A stretch of DNA of 64,000 nt from Arsenophonus endosymbiont of Ceratovacuna japonica (GTDB taxonomy: Bacteria; Pseudomonadota; Gammaproteobacteria; Enterobacterales; Enterobacteriaceae): assembly GCA_024349725.1 (NCBI GenBank), contig AP026064.1:1-64000 (forward strand), written 5' to 3'. The notes beneath the pieces were generated by a model. It saw only the letters and a list, made by a program, of their open reading frames with translations. It was not told the origin of the DNA and did no database searches. The translations under genes were made by a program, and so were the position numbers. Of the stretch, positions 47,596 through 59,135 are shown in pieces (position 1 is the first letter of the stretch; each line of letters starts with the position of its first letter).

Positions 47596-50419
47596 TAATT
47601 ATAATTTTATTATAACTTAATATTATATGAATTAAATTATTAAAATAAAAATATATACAATAAAATATAAATAAATTATAATTATTAATATATATATTAA
47701 TAATTAATTAATTGATAAAATTTTAATTTTTATTTAATATATAAATATTTATTTGTTAAAAAAATTAACTAAAATTTATTTAATAAAATTATATTTAAAT
47801 AATATAATTTTATTATAATTTAATAATATATTATGTATATTTATATTACTATTAAATAAGATATTATAATATTATAATTTTAATAATTAATTAAAAGTAA
47901 AAATAAATACTATTTTTAATAAAAAAATATAAAAATTTGTTTTAAATATTTAAAATAATTATTTTATATAATATATAATTAATATTTTTTAATGTAAAAT
48001 ATTAGTTATTTTATTCAAACTTATTTATATTAATAATATTAACTAATATGATTTATACTTATATATAAAATAATTATTATTATATTTTATATAATTACAA
48101 TAATTTTAACTATTTATTACAATAAAAATTATTATAGTAATATATTAAATTTAATAAAAATTATTATAATAAATATAATCATTATTAATTTATTATTTAT
48201 CTTTTATAAATATATTTTATTTAAAAATAATTTATTTATACTTTTTTAAAATAAATTATTAATTATATCAATTGAATATTATTAATAATTTATAATAATA
48301 ATTATATATATGATATTGATTTTTTTTTTAGATATTCAAATTAAATAATTTAATTTGAATATTAATTTTAATATATATAATAATAAACATATATAGTAAT
48401 TATATTTAACATAATAATTATATATAATTAAAAATTACTTTAAAATTATCATATTGCAATGAATAATAATTTATTAATTTATTTATAATGTTACTTTATT
48501 TACTAAATATGATAATTTATATATTATTAATATTTTATTATTCATAAATAAAATATTTTTTTGTTTTTAAAATTTTATATTTAATATATATTTATATTTA
48601 TTTAAAATTAAAAATTATTTTTATATATAAATTATTTTATTTATTAAATTTTAAAATTATTAATTATAATTACTTAATTGTCTTATTATTATAATAGTAA
48701 TTTTTATAATAAATATTCTAATATTTAAATATTAGAATTTATAAATAAAACTATAATATAATTTATTTTTATTTTAAGTGTTTATTAAATAGTTTTATTA
48801 TTTTATTAATTAATAATATCTTTATATAATATTTTATAATTTATTTATTATAAAAATAAATTATAAACTTTATTGATATATTAATTATATAATAATTTTA
48901 TTAAATATTTTATTTTAATGCAACTATTAATTATTTAATATAATTATTTGTATATTTATAATTAGAAAATAAATATTAAAATTAAATATATAATTAATAA
49001 AAGAATAAAATAATTACTATTTAAAAATAATTATATAAATTAATTAATATATATTAATTAATTTATATTATATTTATACATAACAATATTATATATAGAT
49101 AATTTATTTTTATATAAAAACTAAACTCAAATATTAAAAAAAATTAACAATTTTGATATTATACTTTAATAAATTAATTTTATTTAAAAATTTATTATAT
49201 ATATTTATAGTAACAATAATTACATTTATTTAATAAATAATATTTAAAAAAATTATAACTTAGTAATTAATATTTATTATTTAATTAAATTAACATTAAT
49301 AATAAATTTAATAATAAATATTTTCATTTAAAATATAATATTTAATTATCAATAATTAATAATAAAATAGTGTATTAAATATCATTTAAGTATTAAAATA
49401 TATTATAAAATAATAAAATTATTTATAATAAAATTTATTTTTATATTATATTTAAATATTATTAAATTTATAAAATTATTTTATTGTATTTAATTTTAAT
49501 AAATAATATTATTAAATAATTATAATATTAAATAATATTTACTATATTAAATAGTAATAATTAACTATTATTAAAATTTAAGTGATATTCTAAATTTAAT
49601 TTAATTTAATATAATAATAAAAGTGTAATTATTACAGGTGTATTTTAAATAATAAAAATATTTACTAATTTTTTGTTTATAAAAAACTATAATTACTTTT
49701 ATTTAAAAAATTAATTAATTCATTTTATATTTAAAATATTATAAATATATTTAATTATTATTGTAAAAAATCTTATTTAAATATATTATAAACAATAATT
49801 ATTATTTATTAATATTATTAATAATTTAATATTTATATAGAAAACATACTATATTTAATTATTTATATCATAAATTATTTATAAATATAATTATTAAAAT
49901 TATAATATATTTTAAGATATAAAATATAACAATTAGTTATTATTAAAATAATAACTAATTGTTAATTTATTACTTAAAATATAATTTAATTAAATATTTA
50001 TAATAATTAATATATAAAAATATTAAAATTATTTATATAAAAATTAAAAAAATATATAAATATTTTATTTTAAATTATTAAAATATATATATTTTAATAA
50101 TATTCATTATATATTATATTAATAAATACATTATTTTATCTTAAATTAATATTATTACTTTATTATTATATAATTATATTTAATATAACTTTATATTAGT
50201 TAAAATTTTTATTAAAAAAATTAATAAAACTATATATTTAATATAAATTTATAATTATAATAACAAATATTTTAATTATTTATTAAATTTAATTAATTAT
50301 TATTAATTAATAAAATATTATTTTTATAAAAATTAAAATAATAAAAATTAATTTTAAATAATAAAAAATTTATATTTATTTTATTTTATATAATTAAAAA
50401 ATTTATATTATAATTATTT
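47596..50419. other. 2.8-kb AT desert between convergent bioD and rplQ
   Basis: These 2,824 bases join the biotin locus to the alpha operon, a junction not found in E. coli. No gene, tRNA or coding remnant is recognised. An inverted repeat with 18-bp arms lies at 49927-49964. A few extra G/C bases occur at about 49620-49645, with a small palindrome TGTAATTATTACA. Confidence 0.7.
49927..49964. repeat. Inverted repeat, 18-bp arms, 2-nt centre
   Basis: The left arm TAACAATTAGTTATTATT (49927-49944) and the right arm (49947-49964) are exact reverse complements around AA. It lies about 450 bases beyond the end of the ribosomal superoperon, between convergent genes. An end-of-operon hairpin role is possible but the distance is large. 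Confidence 0.6.
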
Positions 50420-50791
50420 TTATTTAACTTTAGTAGTAAAATTAATAAACTCAATATAAGCCATTGGTGCATTATCACCTACACGAAAACCACATTTTAT
50501 AATACGAGTATAACCACCAGCACAATTAATGAAACGCGGTCCTAGTTCATTAAATAATTTTGCTATAATTTCATTATTACGAATACTAGTAAAAACTAGT
50601 CTACGATTAGCTACGCTGTCGGTCTTGGCAAGAGTAATTAATGGTTCAATGAAACAACGCAATTCTTTTGCCTTTGGTAAAGTTGTTTTAATTATCTCAT
50701 AACGAATTAAAGAGATAGTAATATTACGAAACATAGCTTTGCGATGACTACAATTGCGGTTTAATTGACGACCACTCTTACGATGGCGCAT
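50420..50791 (-). CDS. rplQ: 50S ribosomal protein L17
   Basis: L17 is a large-subunit protein near the exit tunnel. The product has 123 residues (E. coli 127). The N-terminus [20 protein letters not shown] is near-identical to E. coli, followed by [25 protein letters not shown]. The C-terminus is slightly short. It is the last gene of the alpha operon, 42 bases after rpoA. Confidence 0.97.
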   Translation of the reverse strand: MRHRKSGRQLNRNCSHRKAMFRNITISLIRYEIIKTTLPKAKELRCFIEPLITLAKTDSVANRRLVFTSIRNNEIIAKLFNELGPRFINCAGGYTRIIKCGFRVGDNAPMAYIEFINFTTKVK

Positions 50792-50833
50792 GACCTTATC
50801 CTTTTTATGTAAAAAATTAACTTATATATAATA

Positions 50834-51823
50834 TTATTCATCAACAATACTTGCAGGAGGCCAATTTTCTAAACGAATTCCTAGTGACAAACCTCTTGAT
50901 GCTAAAACATCTTTAATTTCAGTAAGTGATTTTTTACCAAGATTTGGTGTTTTAAGCAATTCAACTTCAGTACGCTGAACCAAATCACCTATATAATGAA
51001 TAGCTTCTGCTTTTAAACAATTAGCAGAACGAACAGTTAACTCTAAATCATCAACTACACGTAATAAAATTGGATCAAACTCTGGTTTCTCATCTTTAAC
51101 TTCAACTTTAGAAATATCACGTAAATCAACAAAAGCTTCTAATTGTTCAACCAATATTGTTGCTGCACGACGTATTGCTTCTTCTGGATCAATTGTACCA
51201 TTAGTCTCCATTTCAATAATTAATTTATCTAAATCAGTTCTTTGCTCCACACGAGTAGCTTCAACATTATAAATTATACGCTCTATTGGACTATAGCATG
51301 CATCAATTAATAAACGCCCAATTGGACGCTCATATTCTTCCAAATGCATACGTGTTGAAGCCGGTACATATCCACGACCACGTTGTACTTTAATACGCAT
51401 ATTAATGATAGCATTATCATCAGTTAAATGACAAATTACATACTTAGGATTAACAATTTCAATATCATTATTAATGGTAATATCAGAAGCAAATACAGGA
51501 CCAATTCCAGATTTATTTAAAGTCAATATAACTTCATTTTTACCATGAACTTTTATTGCTAATCCTTTTATATTAAGTAAAATTTCTAGAATATCTTCTT
51601 GTATACCTTCTTTAGTACTATACTCATGTGGTACACCATCAATTTCAACTTCAGTAACAGCATATCCAGGCATAGAAGAAAGCAAAATACGACGTAGTGC
51701 ATTACCAAGAGTATGACCAAAACCACGTTCTAATGGTTCAAGAATTACTTTAGCATGCGTTGAACTAATTTGTTCTATATTAACTAAACGAGGTTTGAGA
51801 AAATCTACTACAAAATCATGCAT
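50834..51823 (-). CDS. rpoA: RNA polymerase alpha subunit
   Basis: RpoA nucleates RNA polymerase assembly and contacts UP elements and activators. The product has 329 residues, exactly as in E. coli. The N-terminal assembly domain (1-235) has [20 protein letters not shown] and [18 protein letters not shown]. The C-terminal domain (about 250-329) keeps the DNA-contacting helix region around RSANCLKAE and [16 protein letters not shown]. So upstream-element recognition is probably kept even in this regulator-poor genome. Confidence 0.98.
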   Translation of the reverse strand: MHDFVVDFLKPRLVNIEQISSTHAKVILEPLERGFGHTLGNALRRILLSSMPGYAVTEVEIDGVPHEYSTKEGIQEDILEILLNIKGLAIKVHGKNEVILTLNKSGIGPVFASDITINNDIEIVNPKYVICHLTDDNAIINMRIKVQRGRGYVPASTRMHLEEYERPIGRLLIDACYSPIERIIYNVEATRVEQRTDLDKLIIEMETNGTIDPEEAIRRAATILVEQLEAFVDLRDISKVEVKDEKPEFDPILLRVVDDLELTVRSANCLKAEAIHYIGDLVQRTEVELLKTPNLGKKSLTEIKDVLASRGLSLGIRLENWPPASIVDE

Positions 51824-51848
51824 TATATCCTCTCTTCAATATTAAGTA

Positions 51849-52469
51849 TTACTTAGAATAAAGCTCAACAATTAAATGTTCATTAATATTAGCAGATAAA
51901 TCAATACGTTCAGGTATACGTTTAAATATACCCTCCATTTTAATTATATCAACTTCCAACCAATTTGGTTTTTCTCTCTGTTCAATAAGTTCTAAAGAAG
52001 CTTTAATACGAGAGTGTTTTTTTGCTTTTTCACGAACACTGATAATATCATTCGGAGAAAGTTGATAAGAAGCAATATTAACTACTTTATTATTTACCAT
52101 AATAGTTTTATGACCAACCATTTGACGCGCTTCTGCACGTGTTGTACCAAAACACATACGATAAACAATATTATCTAATCGTCTTTCAAGTAAATTCAAC
52201 AAATTTGCACCTGTATTACCTTTTAATCGCGTTGCTTTTTTATAATAATTACGAAATTGACGTTCTAAAATACCATAAATACGACGCACTTTTTGTTTCT
52301 CACGTAATTGAATTCCATAATCAGATATACGTTGTCTACGCGCACCATGATGACCTGGTGCTTGTTCTAATTTACACTTAGTATCAATTGCACGAACACC
52401 AGAATTAAGAAAAAGATCTGTACCCTCACGGCGGCTTAGTTTAAGTTTAGGACCTAAATATCTAGCCAT
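51849..52469 (-). CDS. rpsD: 30S ribosomal protein S4
   Basis: S4 starts 30S assembly on 16S rRNA and in E. coli also represses the alpha operon by binding its leader. The product has 206 residues, as in E. coli. [20 protein letters not shown] is at the N-terminus, and the S4 RNA-binding domain (about 95-160) includes [12 protein letters not shown] and [12 protein letters not shown]. coli has two or more Cys near residue 31; here [14 protein letters not shown] keeps one. Confidence 0.97.
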   Translation of the reverse strand: MARYLGPKLKLSRREGTDLFLNSGVRAIDTKCKLEQAPGHHGARRQRISDYGIQLREKQKVRRIYGILERQFRNYYKKATRLKGNTGANLLNLLERRLDNIVYRMCFGTTRAEARQMVGHKTIMVNNKVVNIASYQLSPNDIISVREKAKKHSRIKASLELIEQREKPNWLEVDIIKMEGIFKRIPERIDLSANINEHLIVELYSK

Positions 52470-52500
52470 TTATTTCTCCAACAATTATAAAACAATGTTT

Positions 52501-52890
52501 TTAAACACGACGTTTCTTTGGTGGGCGGCAACCATTATGAGGAATCGGAGTCATATCAGTAATATTAGTAATACGAAAACCAGCTGCATTTAATGCACGT
52601 ATAGTTGATTCACGACCAGGACCAGGTCCTTTAATCATAATTTCTAAATTTTTGATTCCATATTCTTTTACTAATTCAGCGCAACGTTCAGCTGCAACTT
52701 GAGCAGCAAAAGGAGTTGACTTACGAGATCCACGAAAACCAGAACCACCTGCAGTTGCCCAACCTAATGCATTACCCTGACGATCAGTAATAGTAACAAT
52801 TGTATTATTAAAAGAAGCATGTATATGAGCCACACCGTCTAAAATTTGTTTTTTTATATTCTTACGTGTACGAATAGATGTTTTTACCAT
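52501..52890 (-). CDS. rpsK: 30S ribosomal protein S11
   Basis: S11 is a platform protein of the small subunit. I start at ATG 52890, giving [15 protein letters not shown] and 129 residues, the E. coli length. GAGG lies about 9 bases upstream of it. A start at 52905 would add five residues not found in relatives and would lie at the edge of rpsM. The conserved [20 protein letters not shown] and [15 protein letters not shown] are present. The C-terminal PPKKRRV matches E. coli. Confidence 0.96.
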   Translation of the reverse strand: MVKTSIRTRKNIKKQILDGVAHIHASFNNTIVTITDRQGNALGWATAGGSGFRGSRKSTPFAAQVAAERCAELVKEYGIKNLEIMIKGPGPGRESTIRALNAAGFRITNITDMTPIPHNGCRPPKKRRV

Positions 52891-52905
52891 TATTATTGCC
52901 CTCAA

Positions 52906-53262
52906 TTATTTCTTAATCAATTTACGTGGTCCTTTTCTAGTACGTGCATTAGTTTTAGTACGCTGACCGCGTACAGGAAGACCACGACGATGACGTAAAC
53001 CACGATAACAACTAAGATCTATTAAGCGCTTGATACTTAGAGTAAATTCACGACGTAAATCACCTTCAACAACATATTTAGATACTTCATCACGTAATTT
53101 ATCAATTTTTTCTTCAGACAGTTCGCTGATTTTAACATATTCAGAAATACCACTTGCTGCACAGATTAATTGTGAGCGAGTTTTACCAATTCCGTAAATT
53201 GCTTTTAATGCAATTACGGTATGTTTATGATCAGGAATATTAATGCCTGCTATACGAGCCAC
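52906..53262 (-). CDS. rpsM: 30S ribosomal protein S13
   Basis: S13 sits in the head of the small subunit and contacts the P-site tRNA and 50S. The product has 118 residues, as in E. coli, and uses a GTG start as E. coli does; TAGGAGTGTATA precedes it. [20 protein letters not shown] and the C-terminal tail [17 protein letters not shown] are conserved. It is the first gene of the alpha operon (rpsM-rpsK-rpsD-rpoA-rplQ). Confidence 0.97.
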   Translation of the reverse strand: MARIAGINIPDHKHTVIALKAIYGIGKTRSQLICAASGISEYVKISELSEEKIDKLRDEVSKYVVEGDLRREFTLSIKRLIDLSCYRGLRHRRGLPVRGQRTKTNARTRKGPRKLIKK

Positions 53263-53398
53263 TATACACTCCTAAAATTAAATATTAAATAACTGTAATA
53301 AAAACCCGTTTTTTAAGGATACTTAAACAGTTATATATTTTAATAAAAATTTATTGATTAAATTAACCAATTAAACTCAATTTGAAAAAAATATATTA
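53263..53398 (-). promoter_or_regulatory. rpmJ-rpsM spacer, candidate alpha-operon leader (S4 target)
   Basis: This 136-base spacer sits where E. coli has the alpha-operon leader that S4 binds as a pseudoknot. On the minus strand an outer stem TAACTGT/ACAGTTA (53327-53333 with 53290-53296) encloses a small hairpin AAAAA-CGGG-TTTTT (53300-53313). The CC of GTATCC just upstream could pair with the loop GG, making a pseudoknot. This is a G/C island in AT-rich sequence, which suggests conservation. The S4-control role is inferred from position only; a spc-operon terminator is the alternative. Confidence 0.4.
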
Positions 53399-53515
53399 TT
53401 AACCTTGACGTTGTTTATGTCTTGGTTTAATTCTGCAAATCACACGAACACTACCATTACGTTTAATGATTTTACAGTTACGGCATAACTTCTTAACTGA
53501 AGTACAAACTTTCAC
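53399..53515 (-). CDS. rpmJ: 50S ribosomal protein L36
   Basis: L36 is a tiny zinc-ribbon protein of the large subunit. The 38-residue product, [18 protein letters not shown] then [20 protein letters not shown], has E. coli length. The zinc ligands Cys11, Cys14, Cys27 and His33 are all present, plus an extra Cys at 4. It begins with GTG, not the ATG of E. coli, 7 bases after GGAG. It closes the spc operon, 42 bases after secY. Confidence 0.96.
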   Translation of the reverse strand: MKVCTSVKKLCRNCKIIKRNGSVRVICRIKPRHKQRQG

Positions 53516-53557
53516 TTTTATTCTCCGTAACTTTTAAAATAAATTAATTTTAAATAA

Positions 53558-54886
53558 CTATCTACCTTTTAGATTAGCTTTTTTTAATGCAAACTCATAT
53601 TGACTAGACATCATAATAGTTTGCACTTGAGATATAAATTCCATAATAACAACAACAACAATTAAAAGCGAAGTTCCACCAAAATAAAATGAAACTTTCA
53701 TTGCATCACGCATGAACTCTGGAATTAAACAAATAAAAGTAATATATAATGCACCTACTAATGTTAATCTTATAGTTACTTTATCAATATATTTTGCTGT
53801 TTGTTCTCCAGGTCTAATTCCTGGTACAAATGCACCAGATTTTTTTAAATTATCTGCTGTTTCTTTTGAATTAAAAACTAATGCTGTATAAAAAAAACAA
53901 AAAAATATAATCGCAGATGAATAAAATAATACATAAAGTGGTTGACCTGGTTGTAAATAAAATGAAATGGCACTTAACCAATTCCAACCTATTCCATTAC
54001 CAAACCAAGAAGCTATTGTGCTTGGAAATAATATAATACTAGAAGCAAAAATTGCAGGAATAACACCTGCCATATTTACTTTTAATGGTAAATGTGTACT
54101 TTGTGAAGCATAAATTCGATTTCCTTGTTGACGTTTTGCATAATTAACGACTATACGTCGTTGACCTCGCTCCATAAATACAACAAAATAAGTAACAGAA
54201 AATACTAAAATTGCAATTAATAATAACAAAAAGAAATGTAAATCTCCTTGCCTAGTTTGTTCAATAATATGACCAATAGCTGGAGGAAGTCCAGCAACAA
54301 TTCCTGCAAAAATAATAATAGAAATACCATTACCAATACCTCTTTCAGTAATTTGTTCTCCTAACCACATTAAAAACATTGTTCCTGTTACTAAACTAAC
54401 AACAGCAGTAAAATAAAATGGAAAACCAGGATTAATTACTAATCCCTTCATTCCACTCATATTAGGCAAACCAATTGAAATACCAATAGATTGAAATATT
54501 GCTAATACTAAAGTTCCATAATGAGTATATTTATTAATTTTACGTCGACCAATTTCACCTTCTTTTTTAATTTCTGCTAATCTTGGATTCATTACAGTTA
54601 ATAACTGAATAATAATTGATACTGAAATATATGGCATAATTCCTAACGCAAAAATAGATGCACGACTAAGGGCGCCACCAGAAAACATATTAAACATTTC
54701 AATTATAGTACCTCTTTGTTGTTCTAATAATTTATTAAGTATTGTAATATCAATGCCTGGAATAGGAATAAAAGAACCAATACGAAAAATAATAAGAGCA
54801 CCAATAACAAACAAAAGTTTGCGTTTAAGTTCTCTTATGCCACCTTTAGCACTTTGAAAATCTAACATTACTGATTTCTTAATCAT
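53558..54886 (-). CDS. secY: Protein translocase subunit SecY
   Basis: SecY is the channel of the SecYEG translocon in the inner membrane. The product has 442 residues (E. coli 443), with ten membrane helices. [34 protein letters not shown] (plug region follows), [20 protein letters not shown] and the cytoplasmic loop [19 protein letters not shown] are near-identical to E. coli. SecY keeps the Tol-Pal and Cyd proteins exportable. It lies 7 bases after rplO. Confidence 0.98.
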   Translation of the reverse strand: MIKKSVMLDFQSAKGGIRELKRKLLFVIGALIIFRIGSFIPIPGIDITILNKLLEQQRGTIIEMFNMFSGGALSRASIFALGIMPYISVSIIIQLLTVMNPRLAEIKKEGEIGRRKINKYTHYGTLVLAIFQSIGISIGLPNMSGMKGLVINPGFPFYFTAVVSLVTGTMFLMWLGEQITERGIGNGISIIIFAGIVAGLPPAIGHIIEQTRQGDLHFFLLLLIAILVFSVTYFVVFMERGQRRIVVNYAKRQQGNRIYASQSTHLPLKVNMAGVIPAIFASSIILFPSTIASWFGNGIGWNWLSAISFYLQPGQPLYVLFYSSAIIFFCFFYTALVFNSKETADNLKKSGAFVPGIRPGEQTAKYIDKVTIRLTLVGALYITFICLIPEFMRDAMKVSFYFGGTSLLIVVVVIMEFISQVQTIMMSSQYEFALKKANLKGR

Positions 54887-54893
54887 ATATCAT

Positions 54894-55328
54894 TTAATTC
54901 TCTATTTTACCGCCAGAATTTTCAATAGCATTCTGTGCGCCTTTTGTTACACGAAGACCTCGTACAATCACTGAACGATTAATTTTACCAGAAAGAATAA
55001 CTTTTACATATTTTATATGAATTCCAATTATATTAGATTTTTTTAAAGTATTAAGATCAATAATATCACCTTTAACTTTTACAAAATCTGATAAACGTAC
55101 TTCTGTAGTAATAATTGATTTACGTGAAGTAAAACCAAATTTTGGTAAACGACGATATAAAGGCATTTGTCCACCCTCAAAATTACAACGCACACTACTA
55201 CCAGTACGAGATTTTTGACCTTTATGTCCTCGACCACAAGTTTTACCTAAACCAGAACCTATGCCACGACCTACACGTTTAAATGAACGCTTAGAACCAT
55301 TAGCTGGAGATAAAGTATTTAAGCGCAT
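54894..55328 (-). CDS. rplO: 50S ribosomal protein L15
   Basis: L15 is a late-assembly large-subunit protein. The product has 144 residues, as in E. coli. [20 protein letters not shown] and [20 protein letters not shown] are typical, and [17 protein letters not shown] is intact. It starts 3 bases after the rpmD stop, and the secY ATG lies 7 bases after its stop. Confidence 0.97.
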   Translation of the reverse strand: MRLNTLSPANGSKRSFKRVGRGIGSGLGKTCGRGHKGQKSRTGSSVRCNFEGGQMPLYRRLPKFGFTSRKSIITTEVRLSDFVKVKGDIIDLNTLKKSNIIGIHIKYVKVILSGKINRSVIVRGLRVTKGAQNAIENSGGKIEN

Positions 55329-55331
55329 ATG

Positions 55332-55511
55332 CTACTCCGTAACTTTAACCATATATAAAATCAAATTAATCATACCACGTATATCTGGTGTATCTCGACG
55401 TTCTACAGTATGACCAATATGACGCAATCCTAAACCAATTAATGTTGCTTTATGTTTTGGTAAACATCCAATAGAACTTCGAACTTGTGTAATTTTAATA
55501 TTTCTAGTCAT
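55332..55511 (-). CDS. rpmD: 50S ribosomal protein L30
   Basis: L30 is a small large-subunit protein. The 59-residue frame (E. coli 59) reads [20 protein letters not shown], then [20 protein letters not shown], then [19 protein letters not shown]. This matches the family signature of a basic N-terminus followed by [12 protein letters not shown]. It fills the space between rpsE (8 bases upstream) and rplO (3 bases downstream), as in the E. coli spc operon. The ATG at 55511 is preceded by AGGATAAATTGAACT. Confidence 0.97.
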   Translation of the reverse strand: MTRNIKITQVRSSIGCLPKHKATLIGLGLRHIGHTVERRDTPDIRGMINLILYMVKVTE

Positions 55512-55519
55512 AGTTCAAT

Positions 55520-56020
55520 TTATCCTAAAATTTCTTTAATAGATTTACCACGCTTAATTGCAATCATTTCTGGAGACCTAATACTACTTAAAGCATGTAA
55601 TGTTGCACGAACAACATTAATTGGATTTGTAGAACCATAAGTTTTAGCTAATACATTATGAATTCCAGCAACTTCTAATACAGCACGCATTGCACCACCT
55701 GCAATAATACCAGTACCTTCATGAGCAGGTTTCATGAATATACGAGAACCTGTGTGAACTCCTCTAATAGGATAATATAAAGTTCCATTATTAAGAATAA
55801 CATTTTTTATATTAAGACGAGCTTTTTCCATAGCTTTTTGAATTGCTGCAGGAACTTCTCGTGCCTTACCATAACCAAAACCAATGCGACCATTACAATT
55901 GCCAACAACAGTTAGCGCAGTAAAACTAAAAATCCGACCACCTTTAACAGTTTTAGTTACACGATTTACTGCAATTAATTTTTCCTGTAATTCTCCAGGT
56001 TGTTTTTCAATATGAACCAT
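55520..56020 (-). CDS. rpsE: 30S ribosomal protein S5
   Basis: S5 contributes to decoding fidelity and mRNA unwinding. The product has 166 residues (E. coli 167). The N-terminal dsRBD-like domain has [20 protein letters not shown] and the loop [20 protein letters not shown]; the C-terminal domain has [19 protein letters not shown]. The residues linked to spectinomycin sensitivity (KTVKGGR) are of the normal type. It lies 22 bases after rplR. Confidence 0.97.
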   Translation of the reverse strand: MVHIEKQPGELQEKLIAVNRVTKTVKGGRIFSFTALTVVGNCNGRIGFGYGKAREVPAAIQKAMEKARLNIKNVILNNGTLYYPIRGVHTGSRIFMKPAHEGTGIIAGGAMRAVLEVAGIHNVLAKTYGSTNPINVVRATLHALSSIRSPEMIAIKRGKSIKEILG

Positions 56021-56042
56021 GAGCTATACTTACACCTCTGTT

Positions 56043-56396
56043 TTAGAACTGAAGACCAGCTTTACGGGCAGCATTTGCTAATTCTTGAACTCGACCATGA
56101 TATTTAAAACCAGATCGATCAAAAGAAACTTCTTTAATTCCTTTTTTTAATGCACGTTTAGCAATTAATTCGCCAACTATTGCTGCAGATTCCTTATTTC
56201 CTGTATATTTTACTTTCTTATTTATAACTTTTTCTGTAGTAGAAGCAGCTATTATAGTTTTAGAACCATTTAATATAATAACTTGTGCATAAATATGACG
56301 AGAAGTACGATGTACTACTAAACTAGTTGCTCCAAGTTCATGAAATTTTTTACGTGCACAAGTTGCGCGACGAATACGAGCTAATTTTTTATTCAT
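56043..56396 (-). CDS. rplR: 50S ribosomal protein L18
   Basis: L18 binds 5S rRNA in the central protuberance. The product has 117 residues, the E. coli length. [35 protein letters not shown] and the C-terminal [20 protein letters not shown] are conserved. It sits 9 bases after rplF and 22 before rpsE. Confidence 0.97.
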   Translation of the reverse strand: MNKKLARIRRATCARKKFHELGATSLVVHRTSRHIYAQVIILNGSKTIIAASTTEKVINKKVKYTGNKESAAIVGELIAKRALKKGIKEVSFDRSGFKYHGRVQELANAARKAGLQF

Positions 56397-56405
56397 AATA
56401 TAACC

Positions 56406-56939
56406 TTATTTCTTTTTAGCTTCTTTAGTACGCACAATTTCACCAGCATAATGAATACCTTTACCTTTATAGGGTTCTGGTGGGCGATAAGCACGTAATT
56501 TTGCTGCTACTTGACCAATTAACTGTTTATCCGATCCTTCTAACACAATCTCAGTTTGTGATGGACATTTAGCAAAAATACTTTTTGGTAATATATACTC
56601 GATTGTGTGAGAAAAACCTAAAAATAAACTTATAATATTATCTTTAATAGATACACGATACCCAACACCAATCAAGTTAAGTTTTTTAGTAAAACCTTGA
56701 GTAACTCCAATAACCATTGCATTTAATAAAGAACGAGTTGTACCAGCTTGCATCCATGAATCAACAAAACCTAAACGAGGTATAAATATTAATTTATTAT
56801 CAATATATTTAACTTTAACAGATTTATGAATTTTGCGAAATAACTTACTATTCTTACTTTTTATAGTTATATCCTGACCATTTAATTTTATTTCTACATT
56901 AGTAGGAATAATAATAGGTAATTTTGCCACGCGAGACAT
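56406..56939 (-). CDS. rplF: 50S ribosomal protein L6
   Basis: L6 lies near the factor-binding site of the large subunit. I start at ATG 56939 ([12 protein letters not shown], 177 residues, the E. coli length). TTAGGAG lies 6 bases upstream of it; an in-frame TTG at 56945 is not needed. [20 protein letters not shown] and the C-terminal [17 protein letters not shown] are typical. It lies 14 bases after rpsH. Confidence 0.96.
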   Translation of the reverse strand: MSRVAKLPIIIPTNVEIKLNGQDITIKSKNSKLFRKIHKSVKVKYIDNKLIFIPRLGFVDSWMQAGTTRSLLNAMVIGVTQGFTKKLNLIGVGYRVSIKDNIISLFLGFSHTIEYILPKSIFAKCPSQTEIVLEGSDKQLIGQVAAKLRAYRPPEPYKGKGIHYAGEIVRTKEAKKK

Positions 56940-56953
56940 TTTCAACTCCTAAT

Positions 56954-57346
56954 TTAAGCTACGTAACAAAGAATTTCACCACCTAAACCTATTTGTCGGG
57001 CTACACGATCAGTTATAACACCTTGAGAAGTAGAAATAATAGCAATACCTAAACCAGACATAACTTGTGGTAATTTATCTTTTTTCTTATAAATACGCAA
57101 ACTTGGACGACTAATACGTTGAATATTTTCTATTACAGGTTTACCTTGAAAATACTTCAATGAAATTTTTAATATTGGCTTAATATTTCCTTCAATTTTA
57201 TAATCCTCAATATAACCCTCTTTCTTTAAAACTTTAGCAATATCTACTTTTAACTTGGAAGATGGCATATTAACGATAATTTTATTGGCTGCTTGACCAT
57301 TTCGGATACATGTTAACATATCTGCAACAGAATCTTGCATACTCAT
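56954..57346 (-). CDS. rpsH: 30S ribosomal protein S8
   Basis: S8 binds the central domain of 16S rRNA and in E. coli represses the spc operon by binding near the rplE start. The product has 130 residues, as in E. coli. [20 protein letters not shown] and the C-terminal [20 protein letters not shown] are conserved. ACTCCGGTGA on the plus strand, just upstream, provides the ribosome binding site (CCGGAGTAAAATAT before ATG). It lies 32 bases after rpsN. Confidence 0.97.
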   Translation of the reverse strand: MSMQDSVADMLTCIRNGQAANKIIVNMPSSKLKVDIAKVLKKEGYIEDYKIEGNIKPILKISLKYFQGKPVIENIQRISRPSLRIYKKKDKLPQVMSGLGIAIISTSQGVITDRVARQIGLGGEILCYVA

Positions 57347-57378
57347 ATATTTTACTCCGGTGATTTAATTAATTATAG

Positions 57379-57684
57379 TTACCAACTAGCCTTTTTTAAT
57401 CCAGGAATTTCACCATTCATAGCTAATTCACGAACTTTAATTCGGCTCAATCCAAATTTACGTAAAAAACCATGAGGTCGTCCAGTTTGACGACAGCGAT
57501 TATGCTGACGAGAAGGACTAGAATCACGTGGTAATGTTTGTAATTTTAAAACAGCATTCCAACGAATTTCATTAGATGTATTTATATCCGAAATAATGGT
57601 TTTTAATTTTGAACGCTTTATAAAAAATTTTTTAACTAATTTTGCACGCTTAACATCACGAGCTTTCATTGATTGTTTAGCCAT
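57379..57684 (-). CDS. rpsN: 30S ribosomal protein S14
   Basis: S14 is a head protein of the small subunit. The product has 101 residues, the long zinc-free form of E. coli. [20 protein letters not shown] and the C-terminal half [20 protein letters not shown] are nearly identical to E. coli. It lies 14 bases after rplE. Confidence 0.97.
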   Translation of the reverse strand: MAKQSMKARDVKRAKLVKKFFIKRSKLKTIISDINTSNEIRWNAVLKLQTLPRDSSPSRQHNRCRQTGRPHGFLRKFGLSRIKVRELAMNGEIPGLKKASW

Positions 57685-57698
57685 AAATATACTAAGCC

Positions 57699-58238
57699 TT
57701 ATTTGCGAAATGGAAAATTAAATGCCATTAATAAAGCAAGACCTTCATTATTTGTTTTAGCAGTAGTAGTAATACTAATATCTAAACCACGTATACGATC
57801 TACTTTATCATAATCTATTTCAGGAAAAATAATTTGCTCACGTATACCCATATTATAATTACCATGATTATCAAATGATTTAATAGATAAACCACGAAAA
57901 TCACGAATACGTGGTATAGCAATAAAAATTAAACGCTCTAAAAATTCCCACATACGTTCACCACGCAAAGTAACTTTACAACCAATTGAATTACCCTGAC
58001 GAATTTTAAAACCTGCAATAGATTTTCGTGCTTTAGTTATAAGTGGTTTTTGTCCTGTTATTGCCATTAAATTAGCAAATGCATTATCAAGTAATTTTTT
58101 ATCAGTAACAGATTCACCAACTCCCATATTTAAAGTTATCTTCACAATCCGAGGAACTTGCATAATAGAATTATAATTAAACTTAATCATTAACTTTTTA
58201 ACTACTTTGTTTTTATAATAATCATGCAACTTCGACAT
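57699..58238 (-). CDS. rplE: 50S ribosomal protein L5
   Basis: L5 binds 5S rRNA and contacts the P-site tRNA. I start at ATG 58238 ([17 protein letters not shown], 179 residues, the E. coli length); the preceding in-frame GTG is not needed, and GGAG lies 8 bases upstream. [20 protein letters not shown] and [20 protein letters not shown] are conserved. In E. coli the S8 repressor site overlaps this start; the equivalent hairpin is not obvious here. Confidence 0.97.
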   Translation of the reverse strand: MSKLHDYYKNKVVKKLMIKFNYNSIMQVPRIVKITLNMGVGESVTDKKLLDNAFANLMAITGQKPLITKARKSIAGFKIRQGNSIGCKVTLRGERMWEFLERLIFIAIPRIRDFRGLSIKSFDNHGNYNMGIREQIIFPEIDYDKVDRIRGLDISITTTAKTNNEGLALLMAFNFPFRK

Positions 58239-58255
58239 CACAATTACTCCAAAAA

Positions 58256-58570
58256 TTACTTAATAATTTTATTATTAGATTTAAAAAAACGCACTTTTTT
58301 ACCATTTTCAATTTTAAAACCTACTCTATCCATTTTATTAGTCATTATATTAAAAATGGCAACATTAGAAATGTTAATTGCTGCTTCTTTTTTTATTATA
58401 CCACATGGTTTATTTAAAGATGAAACAGATTTTTGATGTTTTTTAATTAAATTAATACCATCAATAATAACTTTTCCAGAAGAAAAAATATGTTTTACTT
58501 TACCACGTTTACCTTTATCTTTACCAGTTAATATAATAACTTCATCATTATAACGTATTTTTGATGCCAT
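58256..58570 (-). CDS. rplX: 50S ribosomal protein L24
   Basis: L24 starts 50S assembly near the 23S rRNA 5-prime end and the tunnel exit. The product has 104 residues, the E. coli length. The KOW motif is [20 protein letters not shown] at about 9-28. It lies 14 bases after rplN and 17 before rplE. A ribosome binding site AAAGGAG precedes ATG. Confidence 0.97.
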   Translation of the reverse strand: MASKIRYNDEVIILTGKDKGKRGKVKHIFSSGKVIIDGINLIKKHQKSVSSLNKPCGIIKKEAAINISNVAIFNIMTNKMDRVGFKIENGKKVRFFKSNNKIIK

Positions 58571-58584
58571 TTTAAATAGCTCCT

Positions 58585-58956
58585 TTAAAGTACTTCTGGT
58601 GCCAAAGAAATAATTTTCATAAACTTCTCAGTACGAAGTTCACGAGTAACAGGTCCAAAAATACGTGTACCAATAACTTGTTCATTTATATTGTTTAATA
58701 ATACACAAGCATTATTATCAAATCTAATAATAGATCCATCAGATCGACGGATACCTTTTTTAGTACGTACTACTACTGCTTTTAATACATCACCTTTTTT
58801 TACTTTACCACGTGGAATTGCTTCTTTAATAGTAATTTTAATTATATCACTTATACCTGCATAACGACGACGTGAACCACCTAAAACCTTAATACACATT
58901 ACATAACGTGCGCCAGAATTATCAGCTACGCTCAACATAGTCTGTTCTTGGATCAT
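58585..58956 (-). CDS. rplN: 50S ribosomal protein L14
   Basis: L14 forms an intersubunit bridge and the RsfS site. The product has 123 residues, as in E. coli. [20 protein letters not shown] and the C-terminal [20 protein letters not shown] are conserved. It is the first gene of the spc operon in E. coli; here it is preceded by a 179-base gap, unlike the tight spacing elsewhere. TTGGAGCACTAAAT before ATG gives the ribosome binding site. Confidence 0.97.
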   Translation of the reverse strand: MIQEQTMLSVADNSGARYVMCIKVLGGSRRRYAGISDIIKITIKEAIPRGKVKKGDVLKAVVVRTKKGIRRSDGSIIRFDNNACVLLNNINEQVIGTRIFGPVTRELRTEKFMKIISLAPEVL

Positions 58957-59135
58957 ATTTAGTGCTCCAATAAATATTTATTATAATTAAAATTATTTTT
59001 TATTATAAATTAAAAATAATAAAATTATTTATACATAATAAAATATTATAATACAATATTATTAATATGAACAGAAAAAAATAAACAATTACTTTATTAA
59101 AAAAGTATTATTTTATTAATAAATGTATAATTTTA
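58957..59135 (-). promoter_or_regulatory. S10/spc operon boundary, candidate spc promoter region
   Basis: The only spacer of this size in the rpsJ-secY run lies exactly where E. coli ends the S10 operon (rpsQ) and starts the spc operon (rplN). On the minus strand a TATAAT (within ATTATAATATT, about 59043-59052) could be a -10, but the -35 partner at 17 bases (TGTTCA) is poor. Other TATAAT-like words occur by base composition. The promoter is inferred from position; the exact site is uncertain. Confidence 0.45.

Noticed and set aside
5243-50419. A new defence, secretion or biosynthetic system in the deserts
   Set aside because: I read the gaps on both strands and found no coding sequence with family resemblance, no repeated gene module and no RNA gene other than tRNA-Lys. 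The large gaps look like decayed DNA with inverted repeats.
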